DNA of 64,000 bases, from the NCBI GenBank assembly GCA_963675135.1, contig OY776134.1, positions 69,363,643 to 69,427,642 of the forward strand, in the 5' to 3' direction. The notes beneath the pieces are model-generated. The model was given only the letters and a program-made list of their open reading frames with translations, was not told the DNA's origin and did no database searches. Positions 54,713-64,000 of this stretch are shown in pieces; position 1 is the stretch's first letter, and every line of letters starts with the position of its first letter. A program made the position numbers and the translations under genes. The stretch comes from Galeopsis tetrahit (Eukaryota; Streptophyta; Magnoliopsida; Lamiales; Lamiaceae).

Positions 54713-57512
54713 ATGGAGGCTCACGGCTCCGGACTCCGCCGCATATTCGTCCTATCGTTTTGCGTCGCCGGCATTTGGGCGGCTTATATCTATCAAGGCG
54801 TCCTGCAAGAGACACTGTGAGTGTGTTATGTTAAAATTTTAATTGACATTTGATAATCGCAGTAATTGAGGTGTAATATGATGTTTTACACAAAATTTGA
54901 GGGTGTAATCATTTTTTCTTAAGTTAGCTCTTAGCACAGGGTCATTTACTGTTGTTTGTTTGTTTTTTAATTTGTTATAATGTCCTGATTTAGATCGACG
55001 AAGAGATTCGGTGCTGATAGCAAGAGATTTGAGCATTTGGCGTTTTTGAATTTTGCTCAGAGTGTAGTGTGCTTAATGTGGTCATTTCTAAGTAAGTTTG
55101 TGAGTTATACATTGGCTGTTATTTTTTGTTTTTCTGTATATGCTTATGATTTTTGTAATTTGAATAGTGATAAACATTTGGTCGGATGGTGGAAGTGGCG
55201 GTGCTCCATGGTGGAGTTATTGGAGTGCTGGTATTACAAACACTATTGGACCAGCTATGGGAATTGAAGCATTGAAGTACATTAGTTATCCTGCTCAGGC
55301 ATGTTCTTGGTTTTTTCATGTTTAGTTTTACAGATAAATTATAAGTGGCATGAATTCCATTCAGATATCCTTGGTGTTAGACAATTTGTTATGTTTATGA
55401 TTTAATTATCTTTTGCCTGAGCTGATTCAAGCTTATTTTGTATACTACATAAACTCCACTTGATAGGCAAGAAATCAGTAGTTTTCTTTAAAACTGTTAT
55501 TTTTTCTATATGAATCTTGCTTACATGTAGCCCTTACGAAGTAATATTACTTTACTACCAGTCATGGGATCTTCTCTGTCATTGTGTAAGATAACTTTAT
55601 TATGGTCCCTAAGCTTGAGTTTAGCAATTATTTAGAGTTTTTCTTTGTTTTATTTTATCTTGTCAAATAAAATTCATGTACTTTAACATTTACACCATTT
55701 GATGTATTTGAATTTATATTAGTCATGTTTTTTTATCCACCATGTTGATGCAAGTATGCAACCATTATATTTTATGTTGGCCAGCTTGATTTCTTTTTCG
55801 GAAGTATGCTAAAAATAATCTGAAGATTGGAGTGATATTATGTAGTAGGAGTAATAGCTATTTATATTGCCTCATTGGCCAAAATTGTGGAGCTTACATT
55901 TTCCATTGTCTTGCATGGAATTGGATTTTGAAGTTTGTGTTTGCCTGATGCAAGTAGTGTATTTTTGTCAACTCGAAATTAAATTTTATCGTGCTTGAAG
56001 TGATTAGACTGGTTTTATAATAGTAATATTAAAACGGTCTATAATTCATCCCTTTTGTTACCAGAGCATTAAAGCCAAGTTAGCTATCTTTCATTGAGCA
56101 CTACACACTAACTATTGACTCGTTATTTGCAGGTGCTGGCAAAATCCTCAAAAATGATTCCAGGTGAGTTGATCATACAGCTTTTCAAGTTTAAAGGGAT
56201 TTTCTCAGTCTTTCCACCTTCTATTGATAAGCATGAGGGAACTATTAATAGGCATCTAGTTTGTTTGTGGCATGTGTTAGAATGATAGAAAGTGACTGAG
56301 ATAGAGAGATTTGGACTTATCATAGATCATTATGCAATTGAAAGCTCTATTATGTGTTTATGTGGAAGCAATTGAGTACATTTTGGCACACCTTTCGTCA
56401 AACTGTGTTAGAGTCTTAGAGAAACAGTATATGGTGATAACGGGATACTGTTTACATAAGTGATAAGAGTAGTTTGTACTTATCCCGTTTATCTTTAAAA
56501 ATATTACCATCATTTATTAAATAAAATGCTAAAACTTGTTCTCTTAGCAAGTCACATTGTGTTTGTGCAGTGATGCTGATGGGTTCATTAGTTTATGGAA
56601 TTAGATATACACTTCCCGAGTATCTTTGCACATTGCTTGTTGCTGGTGGTGTATCCTCTTTTGCACTTTCTAAGGTATGTATTTATCTGGTCATGATTTG
56701 CCTTTGTCTGCATTCTTTTCACATCCTTCATCAATGGATCAGTGTCTAATATATTAATGACCACCCTATGAGTGAATTTTCAAATTCCATGATTCTCTTT
56801 TTCCCATGTCCTGATTACTTAGATTTTCATTTTATTATTATTCCATGTAGACTAGCTCAAAAACCATTAGCAAATTGGCAAACCCAAATGCCCCACTTGG
56901 ATATGGGCTTTGTTTTCTGAACCTTGCTTTTGACGGATTCACCAATGCAACACAAGATTCACTAACAGTCAGGTAAACAAACCACCACCATTTCATCTCA
57001 ACCTCTGGTCTTCTACATAAATAAGTCACAAATGACATTTAATTAGTTGATGATATGATTATGTTACCAATTCCAACATATATATTGACTTATTTATACG
57101 CAGGTATCCCAAGACAAATGCTTGGAATATAATGCTGGGAATGAACTTGTGGGGCACCATTTACAATATGGTATTCATGTTTGGGTTTCCTAGTGCCATT
57201 GGATATGACGCGGTTCAATTCTGTCGCCAACATCCAGAAGCAGCGTGGGACATTTTCCTCTACTGTTTGTGTGGCGCAGTAGGCCAGAATTTCATATTCT
57301 TAACCATTAGTCGGTTCGGTTCCTTGACGAACACCACCATAACCACTACCCGGAAATTTGTGAGCATTGTCGTGTCTTCCCTGCTCAGTGGAAATCCCCT
57401 CTCCCAGAAGCAATGGGGAAGCGTTATCATGGTCTTCTCTGGTTTGTCCTACCAGATTTATTTGAAGTGGAAGAAACTCCAGAGATCGCCGAAGAAGAGG
57501 AAAACTACATAA
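54713..57512 (+). CDS. UDP-galactose/UDP-glucose transporter (UTR1/UTR3, SLC35B1 type)
   Basis: Seven exons: 54713-54816, 54994-55091, 55168-55298, 56133-56163, 56571-56674, 56851-56972, 57104-57512; 332 codons, the family's usual length. The protein is a multi-span nucleotide-sugar/antiporter carrier of the ER or Golgi. Diagnostic blocks: YQGVLQETLSTKRFG, APWWSYWSAGITNTIGPAMG, EALKYISYPAQVLAKSSKMIPVMLMG (split by introns), FDGFTNATQDSL, VGQNFIFLTISRFGSL and TTTRKFVSIVVSSL. The C-terminus KRKTT fits a KxKxx dilysine ER-retrieval signal. Intron 3 has a GC donor (CAG|GCATGT) as the only reading that keeps the frame. Exon 4 is a 31-nt micro-exon. Confidence 0.92.
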
Positions 57513-58550
57513 GGAGCCTCTTGCATTCTGTTACTCAGATATATAGCCTTTTTTTTTTTTTTTTTTATTTAACTGTAAGGAGTAGTAAGAAATTGTCAAA
57601 GATAAGCTTACGAAATTGTATTGTACTTCTATATATTCTTGAACATTCATATAATGTGAATGGAAATTTTGTTATGCCTTTCTTGTTTGTTCTTTTGTAC
57701 AAATACTCCCTATGTTTACAAAAATTCGTTTGAGATTGTTTCATACATGAAATAGACTCATTTATCATTTAATTCATGGGTTTATATAGAGTTGCATGAC
57801 CTACAAGAATATGTGGAGCAGAACATGTTTGTGAAGCATAAGAGAACGTTCTTTTTCAATATTATTATGCGGAAGCATAGGAGAATATATTATTACCAAT
57901 ATTTAATATTTTGCTGAAATCAACCTGTAAAAAGCTGCAAAGACCAATGCATCTAGTACAATAGAGTTGTAATTCATTAGTTATTTCGGATGCTCGTCAA
58001 ATCTTAAAAAAAAAAAAATGGTTATTTGTAAATTGCTAAAAAGACTCGTCAAATCTTAAAAAAAAAAAATGGTTATTTGTAAATTGCTAAAAAGACTCTT
58101 ATTTTTTCTTACAATTTTCTTTTAAATTATGCAACTTTTGATGTATTTTAAGCATATTCGAAAATTACAAATCTAGTACTGTTAAATAAACAGATCAAGA
58201 CAGAAGCTTTGATTAAGTGGACCAGCAACAATAATCTTACACAATTGGTTAAAGTCTGTCTGAGATAATTGAGGTCCCAAAAATGGTAGGCCCATAAACT
58301 CAAATTACTAATCTGCCCTCAGGATTCAAGTAATCAAAGCTGAATACTCAAAATCATTTCAAGTTTTTCAGTAAATTCAACCAAACTTTATTTTGTAGAG
58401 GGTTCCCTCCAATATCTTTTGCTTTGGTGATTATGATTACTCCACCCACCTTCCACTTTAAATAACACCCCTCTTTAGACCTTATTCATCTTCCCAGTTT
58501 GCAGAATTCACAAAGAGAAAAGAGTCTCTGTAACTGTAAGTACTTTCTGT
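57513..58550. other. 3' region and intergenic spacer
   Basis: A 70-base direct repeat (CTCGTCAAATCTTAAAAAAA... at about 57995 and 58045) is visible. The UTR gene's 3' end and possibly the MYB gene's distal 3' end lie here. No other gene. Confidence 0.45.
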
Positions 58551-59171
58551 CATTTTGTTTCGTATTACATTCGTGCCTCGTGTTTTTAGAAATGGTCGAG
58601 TAGACGAGAAGAGTAACACAAACACATGCATACACTTATACACACCAGTATTTCATTACATTCCTCAATCAAATACATCAAGAAAAGTTTCCAAGTGCCA
58701 TGGAAACTTATTACATCTGCACACTTTAACAAGTCAAAAGATGTATCGAGCTGATCATCTTTCGCCCGATTTCTATACCTGTTCCTAATCTCTCTAACGG
58801 GCCTGTATAGTTACTCTTAATAACTAACGAGTTTTTAACGTTGGTTCTATCTGTACATTAGGCTTGTATAGCCGAAAAAAGCTTTTGGAACGTTGGACAG
58901 CCGTATATATCCAAGTTCCACCAAGAAACAAGCAAGAAAAAATGCCACACAATGAGAAACACAGTCAAGGATGCAGATCATAACGTTTGATCTTCAGAAG
59001 AATCATGTAGGATGCTCCGTAGCATCCTACATTCCTAAGGAGATCACCGCAGGCCCACTCGGAAAAAATCAGGTCAAGATAGCTGCAATCCAAAAAGAAT
59101 AGAAAAAACTTTTACTTTATGAAAAAAAATCCAATCTTGCTGGCTAGTTTTGTCGATTTCCATCTCTTCGA

Positions 59172-61645
59172 TCATAGACAATGGAGAAGGGACCTCTTGC
59201 AAGGCGGAGGTTGGGGATTCGTTATAGAGCTTGTAGGCGAAGTAGACTCCATTCCCAGTGTTTTCATTAAGAAATGCTTTTCCTGCACAATTCAATAGTA
59301 TTTAATGTAAAGTTGTAAACTTTCTTTATTCTTGACAAAATCACTATCAGTGACACTTCTTGTGCTAAACAATGATACCAGATTAACCATCAAACTTCCG
59401 TGAACCACGTTCATTGAATTTTTCGTCCAATTTTTTTTAGGCATGAACATTTTGTGCAGATCTGTTTTAAGGATTTCTAGTACTGTGCATCACATAGTGT
59501 GCTTATGGTGTATCTAATAAACTAGGCATGCGGATTAAAGCCACATTTTGGGCTGCTAGCTGAATAGATTCTTACGCTTTCTGAAAATTTTGGGCTTGGA
59601 ATCGTTGCTGCCAATGCTCTGAACAACGGAGTTACATGCAGAGGAGAACCAAATTCACATTCGGCTTCAATGTTTCCTTTTACATCGTCACATGTTAACA
59701 TGTTCACTACATAGAAAAAGGCACATCGTCAGCTTCAGATACATTGATGACGAGATAATAGCGAACCTTCAAGTTAAGATGTTATATTTTGTTTGTACCT
59801 TCATCTGTAGTTGCAGTATGACACATTCCACTTTCCTCAGCAAGACAATCTTCGGTTTTATTGCCTGCCACATTTGACAGCAGAGCTGATCCTATGCTGA
59901 ATTCGGAGCTGGCTGGGGACGACTCGTATAATACATCAGGTTCCCTACACAACTATCTGTTAGAAATAGTGAAGGTGAATAATAATATTGAAGTAAACCA
60001 AATATATACCTCCAAGATGGTCTACTTCCTTCGTTGCTGTTCCTTAAATCGTCAATCAATTCCTTGAACTTGTCGATTTGAAAATCAGTATCAGGATCTG
60101 TCAATGTAGCCACGTCGCTTTCTTTGTTTTCTTTCAGAAAATCTTGAAGAGCCTGGAACAAGTTTACATGAAAAATGCAATCATTATCATAAAAATGTTG
60201 ATTTTGGGGGACCATAAACTTACCATCCAGGCACTGTCAAGACTCTGGTCCGTCTTCTCGTTGTTAACTTTGACCGCAAGCGAACTTAGCAGTTCTGCTT
60301 GTTGCATCAGTGCAAGCACCTTTGGATCATCCTTCTTAAGAAAAGTTCCTTCAGTTTTGTTATTTTCAGCTGAAAGTATAAAACAAAATAGCATTATATT
60401 TCCATTCGAAATGATTATTCTCATCCATTTCCTTCTAATACGACTTTAGGTACTCACGATTATCGATATTTTGAGCTAGTACTGCAAACGGGGGTCTAAC
60501 TAGATGATCCGCAACACCACATTCACCTCGATTTTCTGTTGAATTTGAGACGTAGGTCCTATATCACCAATAAAGTCACTTTGTAAGACTATTATTGATC
60601 CAAGTAACACCTTTCACGATAATGGAAATCGACGTTTTAATATACCTCATCTTTTTACGAGGCACACCGTTTTCAGATGCTCCTCCTGCATTGAGCCCAT
60701 TTGGGAATATAACCCTTTTGTTGTTCAAGTTAATGTACGTAGCAGCGCTATTTTCGTGCTTTGCTCTCTTCTTACACAGAGTCGTAAAGCGATTCTTCAC
60801 AGCATTATCCGTCCTGGGAGAGGCCACAACAGTCATTTCTCATACAACGAGTTCTTACATCAACAAAAACACCCAACGAACTAGTAGTGGGAGATCTAAT
60901 TACCTGCCAGAGACTACTTTCGCAATTTCAGTCCATCTGTTTCCGAATATCTTCTGTGCCTAATGATCAGATCATATTCAACAACACTACGAAATTATAC
61001 GTTCGTTTCTCAAACTATCAACCTTATCATCCACTCATGACATGATCATCAAGAAATACAAACACACATACATTACACACAAAGTATCCAAAGCTACTAA
61101 AATTGTATACCTCACATAAGAGCAAGTCCTCCTCAGGTGACCATCCTCCTTTCTTGAAATCGGAATTCAAATAAGTGAACCATCTACGACAACCACATTC
61201 AAATCGACACGACGAATGATCAAAAAAGAGTCTAGAACAAGAACAGGATTCAACAGAAGCTATCAAATTTATGTCAACCAACCTTCGTCTACATTGCCTC
61301 GTCGTTTTATCCTTGAATTTCGATGCAATAATTGCCCAACTATCACAAAATCAAAAGTTAAAACACACACAACACAATGATTTACACTAACAAAATCAAA
61401 TAAAACTAAAAATCAAGATTCATTACTTGTCAGTCCCATGTGCACTAATTTGCTCCCTCAGAATATCATCCTCCTGAGAATCAAACACTCCATATTATGA
61501 ACAAGATACAAAATACCTATTTTTCAAAAAAAAAAAAAAAAACCATCTTTCTCACCTCCTGAGACCAAGAAACAATATGCCTTTCCTTCTGTTTTGGCAC
61601 ATCACCATTACTCAAATCAGTCCCACAACTCACCTTCTTCTTCAT
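59172..61645 (-). CDS. R2R3-MYB transcription factor, FLP/MYB88 type
   Basis: Twelve exons: 61645-61556, 61473-61427, 61339-61283, 61183-61111, 60959-60904, 60813-60646, 60558-60458, 60369-60224, 60152-60010, 59944-59799, 59706-59576, 59282-59172; 422 codons. The R2 repeat (about residues 22-72) holds ERHIVSWSQEEDDILREQI and NWAIIASKF...RRRWFTYLN; R3 (about 75-125) holds GGWSPEEDLLLCEAQKIFGN and VSGRTDNAVKNRFTTLCKKR. These match FOUR LIPS/MYB88, regulators of the last division of stomatal guard mother cells and of other developmental steps. The C-terminal block NPQPPPCKRSLLHCL is also typical. The many small exons fit this MYB lineage. All joins keep the frame. It is slightly shorter than the Arabidopsis proteins. 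Confidence 0.92.
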
Positions 61646-62230
61646 ATTGTCTGAAACTGATAAAAATTTCCCCTTTCTTGCATGAACACTCTTTTTGGGG
61701 GGTGAGTTTTATACAACAAAGTGAGAAATTGAAACAAACCCCATAAAAAAGATCAAATCTTTTAATTAGCCCCTTTTCTCTTTACACAAACCAAACTGTT
61801 TTAGCCTTGGATACTGACTTTTTTCTCCCCCCTTTTGCTATCTGAAACAAAGACAGCGGTTCAAAACATTAGCCCTTGTAATTAGTAATCAAGAAACCTA
61901 AGTAAAAATGGCCAAAATGGGCCTCAAACACAATACCTGCCTCGAGATTTGAAAAAGATCCAAGAAAATACGTACAAAAATACATGAATGTATAAATCAA
62001 AACATGGGACACTGCTTTCTTGCTGTCCAAAAGTGGGGGGCTATGAAAAAATGGAGGAAATGTGGGGTGTGATTTTTATTGTATTTTTTTTCAAAAAATA
62101 ATCAACGGATTCTTGCTTTTGAGCGCGGGTATGAAGGATAGTTTTGAAAAAATAAAATAAAAATGATTAAATAAATGTATTATAACGCTGAAATCCATGA
62201 GATATAATTAATGAGAGGCGCATAGAGAGC
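61646..62230 (-). promoter_or_regulatory. MYB gene 5' leader and promoter region
   Basis: Minus-strand upstream DNA of the MYB gene. Pyrimidine-rich stretches and GTGTGGGGTTTGC-type words occur. No certain TATA box or leader intron could be fixed by eye. Confidence 0.35.
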
Positions 62231-63589
62231 AAACCCCACACACTTACACATAGTTGGTGGCTTTGGTTTCTTTGTCTGATTTTTTTTTTTTTTTGAATGG
62301 TGAAAGTGAAAATACTTGACAATCTTCGTGACTCAACTGTAACTAGTTATCCCATTTGACGCTCTCCACATTGGAGATGAATTCACGTCGTTTTCATTAT
62401 TATAAAACGTTAGATTATTTTTTAATATAATTGTGTTAATAAATTAGACAGTGTAATATTAAAGTTAATTATTTAAATAAAATAATTAAGTCTATTCTTT
62501 GTGGACCAAAAAAATAGAACTGATCACACTTTTGGTGGAAGGGAGAGTAATAGTGTAATATTAAACGTGTAGCTTACATTAATTGAAAATCTGAATCGAG
62601 GTTATTTTGGCGAATAAAGGATATATATTAAAAGAAAAAGGAAATATTCGAAGTCATAAGTTCACAATCCGAACCAGAGGCATGAGCGCCATCAAAACCC
62701 TACTAAAAAAAACTCGAGATAATAGAAAAAGGTACTTCCCTCTTAGTCTCTTGCCGACCAACCAACCAAAACAATAAAACCCCGAAAAAAAGAAATTACC
62801 AAAATCAAAGTGAGTGGAACATGAAAAAGAATCTATGGGGATCAAAAGCATCGTCTCGTAAATTTGTCTATTTTGGGATTGAAATCACATGTACCACTTT
62901 TTATGATCTGCATTCTGTTTCAATGTATATATAAATGATTGACATGTGTCATATTATAAATAATCAACGTTCTACAATATTGAGGACGACACGTATTAAA
63001 TATTCAATAGGATGAAACACAAAAAGTGGCACACAGGAATCCAACAATTTTTTTTTTTTTTTTTTGAGATTGGTAATAGAAAGTGTAAGATTCTTTGGAT
63101 TGTGATGACTGTGTGTCTAGACTTATGCATAATTTCTGCTAATGTAAAGCTCAGAATACAACTTTACAACTTAATAAAAAAATTATGAAATTAACCCAAC
63201 TTGACAAAATAATTAATTGTTGACCAAACTACTAAAAGTCTGTAAAACAAAAATAAAACGACTAAAAGACACTTAACATGCTGGTTTAATACTCCTACTT
63301 GTTTGTGTTCAGATTTAGTTACCATTTAGTCCTTAACTTGATTCATAAAAAAAATGAAAATGACATTTTTTTTTTTTTTAATATTCTTACTTGTCTTTGC
63401 TTAAAAACTGGCTTTATGTCGTTATAAGTCAACATTTTTGTCTAAAACGCGTAAGAGATTTATTAACATGATTTATGTAAGGTTGTCAAGTTTTTAATTT
63501 AATTAGGAGTAACTATATCTATATAAACGTTTTTCAAAAAAAGCTTCAAGCCATTTAATAACATTTGTACGATTTGTTCGTTATTTATT
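62231..63589. other. intergenic, one dispersed repeat copy
   Basis: 62893-63035 shares ATAAATGATTGACATGTGTC and ATATTGAGGACGACAC with 49594-49735. Nothing else was recognised. Confidence 0.45.
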
Positions 63590-63900
63590 GGGAAAATATC
63601 ATTTTTTGTCACTGAACTTTAGCACTTTTTAAATTTGGTCACCCACATTTAATCACTATCAAAATTGGTCACTCACTTATTATTTTTATCAAAATTGGTA
63701 ACTCACTTATTATTTTTTATCAATTTTGATGCCGCCGTTAGAAAATCTGTCATTACTAACGGAGGTTTTGAGTCTTAATTCTTTTTTTGACACCATTTCC
63801 TCTATTTTAATTCCTAAACCTCCAACCCCAAATTTTTCCCAATTTTTACCTATTTTAATTCCTAAACCTCCAACTCCAATTTTTTTTTTCAATTTTTACT
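63590..63900. repeat. GGTCACT repeat family, copy 3
   Basis: GGGAAAATATCATTTTTTGT followed by TTTGGTCACCCACATTTAAT matches the insertions in subtilase introns 3 and 4. A doubled TTTTAATTCCTAAACCTCCA unit (twice, near 63807 and 63853) follows. Confidence 0.65.
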
Positions 63901-64000
63901 GAATTTATGATTATGCCCGAATAATTATAAATGGGAAAATGAATTCTAATAATTAACTACTTTGAAATAAGTTTATACAGATTCAAAACAGTATGAAAAA

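Overview
This window looks like nuclear DNA of a flowering plant. It is AT-rich and intergenic for most of its length. Its genes have short exons with GT-AG introns and plant-specific families (subtilase, Yellow Stripe-Like transporter, PBL kinase, FLP/MYB88). Helitrons, Stowaway-type and hAT/MULE-type MITEs and a miniature LTR element fill the space between genes. A core eudicot, perhaps an asterid, is my guess; the sequence does not fix the species. No tools were run, so exon borders, hairpins and repeat matches come from reading the sequence.

Layout. 1-13.6 kb is gene-poor and repeat-rich. It includes a Helitron (6661-11419, minus) nested in a shorter Helitron (5790-11808, plus), then an hAT-like MITE with an 8-bp target duplication. 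13.6-41.6 kb is the most striking part: a dispersed MIR395 locus. I count 15 intact MIR395-type hairpins in five groups plus one truncated copy. Group A (4 hairpins, minus, 13.6-14.1 kb) and group B (3, minus, 20.4-20.8 kb) lie in duplicated blocks on either side of a subtilase gene (15.9-19.0 kb, minus). Two single hairpins (C1 at 26.5 kb, C2 at 29.7 kb, minus) sit in a ~3.1 kb tandem duplication. Group D (3, minus, 39.7-40.1 kb) and group E (3, plus, 41.2-41.6 kb) are divergent and share a ~1.1 kb intergenic region. A PQQ-type beta-propeller gene resembling polyvinylalcohol dehydrogenase (35.3-38.8 kb, plus) lies between C and D.

43.3-64 kb holds four further genes: a divergent YSL transporter (43356-45827, plus), a PBL-type receptor-like cytoplasmic kinase (46154-48582, minus, tail to tail with YSL), a UDP-galactose/UDP-glucose transporter of the UTR1/UTR3 type (54713-57512, plus), and an FLP/MYB88-type R2R3 MYB (59172-61645, minus). 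The spaces between them carry MITEs and an RNase H-like pseudogene fragment.

How it works together. miR395 is known to repress ATP sulfurylases and the sulfate transporter SULTR2;1 under sulfate limitation. Here all five hairpin groups have a TATA box a short way upstream, and all five carry nearby copies of a GAACCTGG/GAACCTAGAC motif. That motif resembles the UPE-box described for the sulfur-response regulator SLIM1/EIL3. The likely picture is one sulfate-responsive regulatory module copied, inverted and partly eroded over ~28 kb. The protein-coding genes have no obvious functional link to it.
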